Positions 51,712-63,106 of a stretch of 64,000 nucleotides of DNA are shown here, in pieces. Position numbers and translations under genes: made by a program. The notes beneath the pieces were generated by a model, which did no database searches, was not told the DNA's origin, and saw nothing but the letters and a program-made list of their open reading frames with translations. Source of the DNA: Vespula vulgaris (taxonomy: Eukaryota; Arthropoda; Insecta; Hymenoptera; Vespidae); assembly GCF_905475345.1 (NCBI RefSeq), contig NC_066589.1, positions 7,307,001 through 7,371,000 of the forward strand, in the 5' to 3' direction. The first letter of the stretch is position 1, and every line of letters begins with the position of its first letter.

Positions 51712-53512
51712 ATGGAGCTTTTGGTACCAACAGTTTCAGATATCATTTTCAAATATACCTGGTCTATCGCAAATTATAAAAAAACTATTTCGAAAAAGAG
51801 CTCGATCGATAGTCCGTCTTTCGAATTGAACGTAAATGGTATTCACAGTTCATGGAATTTATCTATTAGATTTTGGAAAGGACCTGAGGGTGAGAGATCA
51901 GAAGAATATTAGAATTAATTTTCTATGCACTTTTGAAAGTACTTATCTGGAAGGTAAATAATTGTTAAAAATGCAGACATATGTTTCCTGGCTAATAGGC
52001 AAGAGAATCACAAACCCAGTAGTATTGTGTTTGAATATATTGAATTGCATCGTGGAGGAGGCTGAGCAAGCAAAAATACGTTTTCAATTTGGTGTATTCA
52101 ATGCCAATGTTAAACATTGGGAATATTGCCATGTTAGTAGAACTGTATTGGAATTAAAATCAAATAGTGATATTATTTCACTTGGGTATAAAGATTTGTC
52201 CATCGTTGACAGACACCTGAAGAAGAATGGTGAGGTCGACTTGATGGTAAAAATACAAATAATACAATGTGAAAGTGAAAAACATAGTTTGTCACAGGTA
52301 TAATATATGCTTCAAATTTTATTGGACTTTTCTAAGTCTCACTAACTTGCCAATGTTTTCTAGGATATGGATAGATTATTGAAACATCCACGTACAGCTG
52401 ATACTAAACTAATTTGTGGAGGATTGGCTGGTATAGAAATACCGGTACATAGTAGCATAATAACTGCTCGTAGCAATGTTCTAGCAGAAATGTTATCTCC
52501 TATATCCGTCTCTCCAATAAAAACTGAGCTTGAATTGGAAAAAGATGAGGAACAAAAAGGATATAAAGAAGTACGCCTTCGACGCTACTCAATGCCTATC
52601 ACTAAAAATCTTTAGTAATTAAAAACTTAACAAAGATGTTCAAAATATTTGCATGTTTTAATTCCCTATTTTTCTTTGTATCTGTATTTTCTTTTATTTT
52701 GTTTATTTTGTTTATAATTGATGGAACAGTATTATAAAACATTTATATAAAAGGATTACCACATTTATATTCTTGCTTATTTTTTAATCTTCTTGCTATA
52801 TTATTTTCAATAATTTGTATTAAAATATATTTTACTTAAAATTATTGGTTATTTATTTTTTTATTTTTTTTTTTTTTATTACCTATATTAAGTAAGACTT
52901 ATTTAATCGTAATTAAAATGAAAAAATGTATATACTTTTGGACAGGTGAGTAATTAACATTATTAATTCAAAAACTAAACTCTCTTCTTCCTTTTTACTT
53001 AAATACATTATTTCACTTTTCACTAATAGGGTCAATTTCTATACTCGTTGGAATTATTAGACATTTCTAAGGACACAACGGATGAACTTTTACGATATAT
53101 TTACAGTGATCATGTTGATAATTTGGATAATCTTGCACCTCAATTATTATCTTTGGCAGAACGTTTTTGTTTACAAGGTATTCATGATAACAAAGGTTAA
53201 ATATGAACACATCATAAATTCCGATATGTCGTATTTTTTCTAGGTTTGAAAGAACTTTGCGAAAGAAATTTAATAGAAACTATTACCCCATATAATATAG
53301 CCAATCGATTGTTAGTAGCAGATGAATTTGGTTGTGAAATATTGAAAAAAGCTAGCTTAGCTTATTGCGAAGAAAATTTAACAGTACTTAACAAAAGTCT
53401 TGCTTGGAAAATGATGGAACAAATGAATCCTGAATTATTTAATGAAGTTTGCGAAGCTGGAATGGGAAGTTCTAGATCTAGTAACATAGATGATAGTGAA
53501 TTGAGTAATTAA
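51712..53512 (+). CDS. SPOP-like MATH-BTB protein (copy B), mostly intact
   Basis: MATH-BTB proteins are substrate adaptors of CUL3 ubiquitin ligases. Coding exons: 51712-51889, 51977-52297, 52364-52570 (or to a stop at 52615), 53030-53177, 53244-53512. A MATH domain begins at SDIIFKYTWSIANY and continues through ITNPVVLCLNILNC and FQFGVFNAN. The BTB part has GLAGIEIPVHSSIITARSNV, DTTDELLRYIYSD and LAERFCL; the BACK-like end has LKELCERN and NIANRLLVADEFG. The start is the first ATG after an acceptor (ATTATATAG), with a 5' UTR exon upstream. Two points are odd. The exon 1 donor I see is phase 1, while exon 2 needs phase 0; a donor at AAC|GTAAAT would fit but removes part of MATH. Exon 3 reads to a stop at 52613 unless GAA|GTACGC is used. 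It may be an ageing or truncated gene. Confidence 0.68.
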
Positions 53513-53734
53513 ATTTAGTTCGTTATTTTATTTCAATGGATATTTAGCGATAATGTGATTTTATTATAATATGACATTTTATTATAAGATGATTATATCA
53601 TTTATTTTAAGTTTTATAAAGCATTTGAAAAATATTTGAATTTATTTTGTCTCATTTCATTATATTCATATAATGAACCTTAAAATATTTACATATTTAT
53701 ATATTTAGAGAATAACGAGTTATTAACAAAAAAG

Positions 53735-54890
53735 TATAAAACAAAATTGTTTACTTGTATGTTTGTGCTTTAAGACCAAAATATTTTGTAAATAATTTGT
53801 AGATTATTACAATTACAGTTTTATAATCTAAAAAGTAAATACAAAAGGGTGTATCAATATCTATTATGTTTGTATTTTGTTGCTACTATGTAGTAAATAG
53901 TTATCTCCTTATTTGTTATGTAAAACATAAACTCTTATAAATTCCATATATGATTGTGACAGTTACTTTTACAACATAATACTTAATCCTTAATCACATT
54001 TAGAGTTTACGTTTATCAAAGTGTGTTTCAAAATTATTAAAATAATCCATCATATCCGTAATTGATCAAAACCTAGAATTTTACAATCAATCAACTGAAT
54101 AAAAAATCAACTAAAATTTCACATTGCTGGTACATATACCTCCATAAATTCTTTTTTATCTACGTAAATAAAATGTAAATTTCTACTTCCTTTAAACAAC
54201 ATATAACTTTATGCTGAACTTTTATATATTTATTATAATTTTACTATATCACAATGTTTCTGCATCTAGAGTATAGTTCAGTTTTACAAAAAGATTTTCT
54301 TCCAAGAAAAGAAGTTTATTTTTAATTATTTATTTGTGCACATTTTTAGTTGTACTTATATATTTTCTATACTCATTCCAATTGTTCGTTTACAAGCTTC
54401 TTGAAATATATACATTTTATATATCTCAATAAGTATCTGCTTTGCTATTATATTTTCTATTATAGTTTCTATTATAACTTCAACTAAATTTATGCCTTCT
54501 ATAATTCTCATAATTATGCATATATGATTAGGATATTCTAAATTATCATCTTGAAAATTTATTCGAGTTTCAGATTTATTTTGAAATGAAAATCTTTTAT
54601 CATTAAACCACCTTCTCCAATCAAAGTAGGTATGAATTTTATTTTCATTTGTCTTCTTAATTTATATACTTATACTATTCTATATATCTCATTCTTTTTT
54701 GGAATAGTCACTATCTCATATGGATCAATATCTTTACATTGTATATATATATGTATATATAATATATATATTACAATTTATACACATACACATATATAGT
54801 GCGTTTCTGTACGATCAAACAATATTTTCTATTAAAAAGCACATGTTAATTGTTAAATGCAAACAAATGATAATATGTATAAATAAATAA
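53735..54890 (-). pseudogene. Decayed papi 5' exons in duplication copy B
   Basis: Minus-strand remnants of the papi Tudor and KH exons. About 53735-53925 matches papi exon 5, including TGTGCTTTAAGA against TGTGCTTTGAGA and TTGCTACTATGTAGTAAATA against TGCTACTATATCTCC. About 54400-54660 matches the KH exon: TTATGCCTTCTATAATTCTC against TATGCCTTCTTTAGTTCCTA, and TTTCAGATTTATTTTGAA against TTTCAGATTTATTCTGAA. Frameshifts and stops are frequent, and no open frame survives. The Tudor C-terminal half and the long tail are absent because the duplication begins inside intron 5. Confidence 0.78.
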
Positions 54891-54922
54891 AAAAGAAAAA
54901 GAAACAAACGTAATATGTACTA

Positions 54923-54936
54923 TTGCGCATGCGCAA
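54923..54936. promoter_or_regulatory. NRF-1/Ewg-type palindrome
   Basis: TTGCGCATGCGCAA is a perfect 14-base palindrome and contains GCGCATGCGC, the consensus of NRF-1 (Erect wing in flies). It stands out in AT-rich DNA just upstream, on the minus strand, of the decayed papi copy. It may be a relic of the original papi promoter or serve another nearby transcript. Confidence 0.5.
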
Positions 54937-57160
54937 TGCGAGATGGACAATAAATACGACATTAGTTTGTTCTACGGATATTAGTTCGACGTTGAATTTA
55001 TATCGTGCTTGTTATTTACAGGTAATTAACATATTCCTAAGTTTAACATATTTCTAACTTTTATCGTTCGCATCGATATATCAACGTCATATTTAAAAGA
55101 TATTCGTGAAAATAAAGCAGTAGCATCTTCAATAAATACCACGTAATAACCTTCTTCAATTATTCAATATTATTTTCTCTACATGGATACTTCCTTCGCT
55201 TTTTAACGATACTCCAATCAATAATTTTATATTCAATAATCGTAATTAATTATATTTCATTTTATATCGCATTTTGATATATAGACGTTTACGTATACTG
55301 TATATCAATCTGAATTTCAAAAAGTAAACATTGCTACTTTCTTCACCAAGTCATATTAATAAACGATTTGTTTGATTATTTAACATTTATTTAAGATATG
55401 CCTAGTACTATAATGTACGTTATTAATATTTATATTTAACCAAAATTTATATAACACAAACTTTTATTAATTCCTTTGTTTCCATGCTTGCACGAGTTCT
55501 ATTATTCTGATTTCTGATTCTTTCAGAAGAATTTTTATTCTCTATATTTTTCTTCTTCTTCTTCTTTTATTTTAAATTAGTTCCGTTCATTCATCGTCGA
55601 GAGAGTTTAGATTTTTATATGGGAACTTAAAATCTTTCCGTATTATATGTAAAAAAAAAAGTCCTTTCTCTCATACCGTTATGATAGGTAGAACGCTCGT
55701 GCAAATGTGGGCGTACACTCGCCTTTATGGGGTGTTCACGGACGCGATTAAATCCAATCGTGGATCCCGACGTAATTTGCAGAACCGCGAAAGCACGATC
55801 GGTCGTCCTTAATAATGGTGACTAAAGTTTCCGGTGTTGAATGGTTGAGCTATCAGTTAGACAGTCTTCGAACGTTTGTGGTTAACGTCGAGACATGAAT
55901 TCTCACAAAGTACATATTATTCCGGAACTTAGATTTTACTTTATTGATTGATATCGCTTTGATTTTAAAATAATAGAAAGGAATAGACCATATTAGCTCA
56001 TGAATCTTCCAAATTAACAACTTATTATATTTCACATGATAAACGTTATTATATTTTCGGTATATGTGTATAAAAAAAAAATTTATCATATGATATACAT
56101 TACATAGCAATTAATATCGAGCTAATAGCTGTTTTTGAAATTAAATTTTTTCGAGATATATTATTTATTAAAATTAATACATCGATCATATTTATCTCGA
56201 GATAAAACGATTTGTAATGAAACGGAATTAATATTTTTTTTTAGCAGCAATTCTTTTTCTTTTTCTTTCTTTTGTTTTGTTCTTCTTATTTATTCCATTA
56301 TATTATTTGATAAGAATATGAAAATAGGAATATAAAATTTTTAAATAATGATATAAACATCATGGTATATTCTTAAATATAATTGAACGTAAATAATGTC
56401 ACATAAAACAAAATTCTATGAACTAAAATAAAACTTGATTAGATAGATACATACATTTGTTTATAATACTAATGAAGATACGTAAAACTTTATCAGACTA
56501 TTAAATTGTGCTGTCGAATTGTTGAAATTTCTTTGATTACAAAAGCTTATTACTAATTTATGATACCTGACGTAGTATCTATTTTTAAAACTTTTAACAA
56601 TATAATCGCATAGTTATTAACAGCTATTGAATATTATAAAAATTTAATAAAAAGAAACATTTGGTCATAAAAGTTTATTAATAATAAGAAAGTATCATTT
56701 TAATAAATAATGAGTAAGGACATGTTATTTTTCTTTGAAAAAGAAAGATAAAGAAATAAAAATAAGAGCTTTATTATCGGTCAAAATAGCCACAATCTCC
56801 TGTTATGATAAAAAAAAAAATTAAATTGTGTGTGTGTGTGTATGTCGCGCACGTACGTGTTTATATAGAATCACTTTCCTTAAAATCTCTTTATAATATG
56901 TAAACATACTCATTTCTTTTTGTTTTATTTTTATCTGCGATAATAATAATAACTAGAACGTATAATAATTATTGTATTTCTTGTAAACACATTCGATACA
57001 CAAGTAACTCAAACTTTTATCTTTCTATATGATTTGCGCTTGCGTGAATAATCCAATCGATCTTAGTTATATAACACGTTCGAGCTGTACTACACGTTAG
57101 TCTCTACGTGATTACCAACGCGAAACAAGTTTAGTTTTAAAACACGTTTGGAAATCAAAT
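54937..57160. other. Intergenic spacer upstream of GRHPR
   Basis: No firm gene. A GC-richer island lies at about 55670-55900, described under findings. The final 150 bases (GCTTGCGTGAATAATCC, CGTTCGAGCTGTACTACACG) probably hold the GRHPR promoter and 5' UTR. Confidence 0.5.
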
Positions 57161-59291
57161 ATGGTAAGGCCTCGTGTTTTACTTACAAGCAGCGATGTAC
57201 CATCTCTTGGAGTCGATCTTTTACAAACTAAGTAAGTAAATTTTTTATTACTATTAATTTAATACGATATATTAAAAATATAATATTATAATATATGATA
57301 TAATTATTGAAATATTGTCAAATTTAGATGTGACGTTACGATCATTCAAAGTGAAAAAAGTTCACGAGAAGATGTCTTACAAACTCTTCCCGGGTATGAC
57401 GCTGTTTTGATTACTGGTCATCACAATGTAAATACCGAATTTTTAAATATCGCAGGTAAACAAACAAACAAACAAAAATTTCATAATAAAATGTTATTAT
57501 AATTAATATCATTATAATTAGAGATATGGACATAATTAAAACCGTGATAAATTCTTAGTATTGATTATATAGCATTGATAACATATAGATCCTTGAATTT
57601 GTGTTAAAAAGAAAAAATAAGTTTATCATCGATTAGAATGCGATTGCGTTTATTCATTGATAAGTTTTTATCTCTTGAAAAATTGACGGATATTGCATAA
57701 TAACTTACGTAGAAGTTATTTGTGCTCGAGAATCATGTTTTTCTTTCATCATGTAAAATGTTTACATTCTTTCAGAAATTAAATCGAATTGAATGAATGT
57801 TGAATTCATACTTTAAGAGTCATCTGACAATTGAGTGTTTGAACTAATATTTTTCTTTGTTCCCCTGAAAATAGGCAATTTTCATACGTACGTGTGTGAA
57901 GATCTTTTTTTTTATTTTTCTTATTTTTATTAAATTTTCAAATATCTCAATTTAATAAAAGTCTATGAACTGTGTTTAATATATAAATGTATTTAATATT
58001 TTAAATGATATTTGAAATTTTTGGAAATCAATGTATTAATTGTATATTATTTCAAATTGTTTTTCATTGCATAGGACCTAATTTAAAAGTTATATCTACT
58101 ATCTCGGCTGGCTATGATCATTTGGACGTTCCCGAAATTAAACGACGTGGTATTAAGGTCGGTCATACACCTCAGGTTTTGTCAGCCGCAGTTGCAGAAA
58201 TTGCAGTCATGTTGACTTTATGTGCAGCTCGACGAAGTCACGAGGGACGTTTAAAATTAGAAGAGTAATGTCTCAAGCAATATGCTAATTTAAATATAAT
58301 AATAATAATTGAGAGAGAAATATGCATATTTGACAAAACAAATTTCAATTCAACAAAAATTATATGTATATATATATATATATTTTAGTTCTTTTTTCTT
58401 ATTCTATTTTTTTTTTATATCTAATCTACATTTTTTTGCAACAATTTATAATACTTTAGACATATGAACATGAGATGAATATATATCGTTATTTATAATT
58501 GTATTTTAGAGGAAATGTGAAAACTACGTTTAACTGGTTACTTGGACAGGATTTACGTAATTCTACGGTAGGAATAGTTGGATTAGGAAGTATTGGTCAA
58601 GCTGTACTTGTACGTTTGGTGCCATTTGGAGTAGGAACTTTTTTATATACTGGTCATTCGGAAAAAAAAGCGGGTCTGTATTTGTGATAAAAATATAAAG
58701 ATTTTTTTTTTTTTTTTTTTTTATTTGTACAAATAACAGATTCTTTTATTATAACTTCTTTTTTTTTTCTTTTTTACAATTTATCCAATATTAGGAAAGG
58801 ATTTAGGTGCTAAGTTTGTATCTTTAGATGAACTTCTTGCACAAAGTGATTTCGTTATTGTTGCTACTCCATTGACCAATGAAACCCTTGGTTTATTTAA
58901 CGATACTACTTTCGGTAAAATGAAAAAAAATTCTGTGTTTGTCAATGTCGGACGTGGAAAAGTTGTAGATACGGATGCATTGGTAAAAGCATTGAAAAAT
59001 CATACAATTTTTGCTGCGGGTTTAGATGTTACAGATCCTGAACCATTACCAAAAGATCATGAATTACTTAAACTTCCCAATGCTGGTGAATATATAATAT
59101 ATAAGAAATTTTATATTAATATTAACATATTTATTACTATAGTTTTATATATAAATATGCTTTTTTTTTTTGTAGTAATTATACCACACTTAGGTAGCGC
59201 CACTACAAAAACTCGCAACGATATGTCTATAATTGCAGCCCAAAATATTCTCAATGGATTAGATGGCAAACCTTTAGTTTATGAATTATAA
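57161..59291 (+). CDS. GRHPR: Glyoxylate/hydroxypyruvate reductase, 6 coding exons
   Basis: NAD(P)H-dependent D-2-hydroxyacid dehydrogenase that reduces glyoxylate and hydroxypyruvate to glycolate and D-glycerate. Exons: 57161-57231, 57328-57455, 58075-58264, 58510-58673, 58795-59085, 59176-59291; all joins GT-AG and in phase, giving 319 residues, against 328 in human. The start [14 protein letters not shown] is followed by the substrate-binding half ([32 protein letters not shown]). The Rossmann GLGSIG is at 154-159. The catalytic triad residues are visible: Arg at about 238 (NVGRG), Glu at about 267 (TDPEPLP) and His at about 286 (IIPHLGSAT). A polyadenylation hexamer AATAAA is at 59503-59508. 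It faces LAMTOR3 tail to tail with about 580 bases between stops. Confidence 0.97.
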
Positions 59292-59871
59292 GTATTAATT
59301 ACAAGTTACAAAGGATGGATAAAACTATTTAACAAGCATTTACTTTGATGATTTTTATATGAATTTAAGGTGCCAATATATATTACATAGCAAAAAAATC
59401 ATTAATTTTTAATAATTTTATGATGTTATATGAATAAGTCTATATATATATATATTTTTTTATGTTATTTACATTTTATCCCATATGTATTATACGTCGT
59501 TTAATAAACTAATATAGTTTGACATTAAACAAATATAATGACATATTTTATAATGAATTGTTTTATAAAGTATGTTATTTCTGAATATGTTATTACGAGA
59601 TCTTTCAATAGAAATATGCATGCGTATGCTGTAAATTATGTACTTCCTTATTAAATTATCTCATCAAAAATAATACATTTAACGAATACAATCTTATAAA
59701 AAGAGAGAAAAACTAATAATTCATGAAACAATATTAATAAACAAATGTAGAATAATATAGGTACTGTACATAACAATGCCTAATAACATATCAATTATCC
59801 TTCGAGAGATACACACAAGTGCTTCGAAGAATATTTATTATTTATCACCCATAGTGAACTACAGGTAACCA
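59292..59871. other. Convergent 3' flanks of GRHPR and LAMTOR3
   Basis: Holds the two 3' UTRs. AATAAA on plus at 59503-59508 serves GRHPR. TTTATT at 59834-59839 reads AATAAA on minus, 33 bases beyond the LAMTOR3 stop. Confidence 0.65.
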
Positions 59872-60483
59872 TCAGGCTTCTACCACTGCGCTTTTTAAGT
59901 TACTCAAAATTGGTTCAATTTTATTCTCTAAGGATAAGATATGACCTGTATTACAATTATGACTAGCAATAAAGCTTATAACCAATGGTAATTTATTCAA
60001 TTGCACAACCTGTAACGTAAATAAATGCAAGAAAGAAACAAAAAAATATGTTATATATATATATATATTATATTTAATAAGATTAATATATTTGAATACC
60101 TGATAACTGCTGTACATACAGATAACTATTTTATTTTTTCCAAGTCCTAATTTACTCGCTTGATCTGTAGCCATTCCAAACGTAGAAAGAAAACTTGCTC
60201 TCATAGCAAGCTCTGGTGCTTTTTCATCTGCTACAGAAACAACCGGTACACCATCCCGATCTGTGATTAGTATACTATGTAGGCCTTCTATGCTATTTAA
60301 AAGACCATTTAAAAATTTTTTATGTTCCTGAAATTTGTTTAAAATTAAGTAGATAGTTAACAAGTAACAGATATGTTATTTTTCAAACATGCAACAACAT
60401 AACCTGGGAAAATTGAATAGGCTATAAACTTCTCATTTTTAGAAATTAATGTAAAAAATAATATTTAAACTTACTGCTGTCAT
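59872..60483 (-). CDS. Lamtor3: Ragulator subunit LAMTOR3 (MP1), 3 coding exons
   Basis: Roadblock-fold subunit of the Ragulator complex, which anchors Rag GTPases and MEK/ERK scaffolding to late endosomes and lysosomes and supports mTORC1 activation. Exons, minus strand: 60475-60483, 60100-60327, 59872-60009. The first coding exon is only nine bases (Met-Thr-Ala), with donor GCA|GTAAGT, and the next begins EHKKFLNGLLNSIEGLHSIL. The total is 124 residues, the same as human. Recognisable blocks are ITDRDGVPVV, FLSTFGMATDQASKLGLG and LPLVISFIA. All joins are in phase and nothing is broken. The start was chosen because the tiny exon matches the family length and splice phase. Confidence 0.96.
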
Positions 60484-61017
60484 TATTATATTTCGTATTT
60501 GTATTTGCTATTCACAATTTATTGATTTAAAAACCTTAGATAAAAACAATATTTATTTATTGTGATAACGTTGACATTTTATCAGCTGTAGAACTTGTTT
60601 TACGCGCGTACGAAGGAAATTGATATTTTCTTTGTATCAATTTAGGGAGGTTTCAGTTATGCCTCTCTTTGTCGATAGGTGTGCTAAAGTCGCTAGCATC
60701 CATCTTTTATGACAATAAAATTTTAAATTGACGATGATATAAATAGGATAATAAGTTCAACAATTATCAATATTTTTTAATGTTCTTTATTTAAAAAAGA
60801 TTTTAACATCATTAATTGCCAATTAAATCTAATGACACATAAGATAAATACACGTTTTTGTGCAAGTACTTTTATCATTAAATATCTTAAATAAAAATAT
60901 TTTTAAAAAATATAAGTGTTATTCAAAAGTAATCAGATGATTCCGATCTTGATTCATTTTATTACTCAATCTAGCTTCATTATGATAAGTTACTGAGATC
61001 TTTATTAATAAATTATT
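60484..61017. other. Intergenic, LAMTOR3 promoter and erlin 3' end
   Basis: No gene seen. It includes the LAMTOR3 upstream region (a CpG-containing patch TTTTACGCGCGTACGAAGG near 60600). A TTTATT at 61001-61006 (AATAAA on minus) lies 12 bases beyond the erlin stop. Confidence 0.5.
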
Positions 61018-62273
61018 TTATAACATTTGTGGTTGAGTATCTTTAATGTTTACATGTGAACTTAAATCTTGATCATTAGTACAACCACCATACATAAACA
61101 TTTTTGGTATATCTTGTCCATAATAGACTTTTGTATTATGCGCTAAAGCTTCATATTTCTTTAATTCCAAGAATTCTTTAGATAGAAGCAATTTATTTGC
61201 TTCTGCTTGCATTTTTAGTTGATAATATTCAGCATCGGAACGACTTTTTTGTCTAGCAACATGCATTTCATCTTCTATACCTGCAATTCGTTGAAGAGAT
61301 TCTTTTTCCATAATCTTTTGATTGTACTGTATTTTCGCAACTTGTGCTTCTTTTTCAGCTTCTATGACAGCCTTTTTTCTATCTGTTTCTGCATCTTTTT
61401 CTACCACTTTTTGATGTTGTGTAGATATTAAGAGTTTTGTTTTTTCTGCTTCCCTATATTTACAAATATATATCATTGTATAAGATTCCATTTGTCATTT
61501 AGATACTTGTAGTAATAATATTTCAAAATAGAGTACTTACATTAATTCATAATTTTTCCTGATTGTCTCAGGAATTTTTGGTTTGGTTACTCTTACTGCT
61601 TGAATGTTAAGACCTGGTGCTAAATCATTTAGATCTTTTTGCAAAGCAGTTTTTAAATTTTCATCTATTTGGTCAAATAGATCGATATATACTTCATGTA
61701 AAGTATGTACTGAACAAAACTGATTTAACTCATGATGTACTTTGTTAAAAATCAAAGTACGATCATAGTCTGCAGTAAAGTTTCTTACCATAGTGTAAAC
61801 TACAGATACAGAATGAAACATATATACAAAGTATTTTCATAAGATTAAAATTTTAGAAATATAAGAGTATTCTTTTATATGTATATTTTCTTACCACTAT
61901 TTGCATCTAAAATATTTACAACCTCTATGCGATCAAAGTAGATCATTACACCACCACTAGTACCACATGGTACATTTTTAACTTCATCCGTTTGTAATGT
62001 AACTTGAACAGATCGATATGTGGTTAATACAGGTATCATCATGTGAAATCCAGGATTACTAACATATGGCAATAAAGCACCACCCTAAATAAATCAATAT
62101 TTTTAAGTTAAATAATCTCTTATTATTAGTAACAACAAATAAATTTGATATAAGATATTACTTACTCTAAAGTAAACGCCAACATGTCCTTCTTCGATAT
62201 GATGTAAAGAAAAATTAAAAACTATCGCTAAACAAGCAGGGAGACATATTCGAATGTATTTTTGACGGATCAT
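61018..62273 (-). CDS. Erlin: Erlin (SPFH/prohibitin-domain ER lipid-raft protein), 4 coding exons
   Basis: Erlins form large rings in the ER membrane that recruit RNF170 for degradation of activated IP3 receptors and influence sterol sensing. Exons, minus strand: 62166-62273, 61895-62084, 61541-61799, 61018-61453; all GT-AG and in phase, giving 330 residues (339-346 in human). The N-terminal hydrophobic segment ([15 protein letters not shown]) is the ER anchor. The SPFH domain follows from VGVYFRGGALLP through [14 protein letters not shown], and [16 protein letters not shown] long charged coiled coil in exon 4 ([14 protein letters not shown]) leads to the conserved end IPKMFMYGG and a short divergent tail. 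Residues are consistent with ERLIN1 or ERLIN2; insects have one. An acceptor just upstream of the ATG suggests a non-coding first exon. Confidence 0.96.
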
Positions 62274-63106
62274 TTTCCTATATTGATAATGTTCTGTAAT
62301 AATGTTATTGTTAAAAAATATTAAAGAAAACCTTATAAGGTCTCACAATAATGAAACAAAATGTATACTTTACATGTACATAAAATGTATGTCTTTTAAA
62401 TAGATGAAAAAAACATGTTATTGGATAAATTATAAATAACTTTTTAATTTTTTTTCAGTTACTGTCACAATGTCAGAATAATTATCACAAAATGAGGTTA
62501 TGTTAATAATTTTCGTTTAGGAAATTACTAAATGCACTTTGCATACATTACATGTATGCGTCAGTTGTTATTGAACCCAGTAAAAATTGTATCGTTACTT
62601 TAGTGATAAATTTTCCTAAATTCATATTCCCAAAATGCACTATTTTGACCTCAACCGCCTGCCATGGCGCTTCATACATCCGGTACTTATTTTGTGCTTA
62701 TCATCAAATTTGACAATAAATCAATTCGTGCGTGCGTGTGTATGTGTAGTATATATCCAAATAGATATACGTATATATAGATATCTGAATAAAAATATAA
62801 TCTTATAATTACGTCGGTCTTTATTAGAGACGTTAGCAAAATTAGAAGTATCGATTAAAAACTGAATTACTATTGATTTGTTACACAAGGATAATATAAT
62901 TTACTCAAACTATTTAAAATATAAAATAAATCGAATTAAACATCGGTTTAATTAAGTAATGAATTATTAAATAAAAATAAATTAAATTAAATTCGCAAAT
63001 AAAAAATAAAAGGACAGAGCGTGCACAAGGTTTTTATTAATAACCCACCAATCGATAAACAGAGTGTATTACGATCGAAAGATATTTCTAACACATTTTT
63101 TATATA
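62274..63106. other. Intergenic, erlin promoter and SMYD 3' end
   Basis: No gene seen. GC-richer patches near 62645-62690 (GACCTCAACCGCCTGCCATGG) may be the erlin promoter. TTTATT at 63033-63038 (AATAAA on minus) follows the SMYD stop by about 70 bases. Confidence 0.5.

Larger units (their letters stand above)
49345..54895. repeat. Segmental duplication, copy B
   Basis: Second copy of the 41190-47270 segment, in direct orientation. It keeps the fuller SPOP-like gene (51712-53512) and only decayed papi exons (about 53735-54890). A GACAGA/GA run at 49624-49712 corresponds to the GA run at about 41481-41512 in copy A. Confidence 0.85.
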
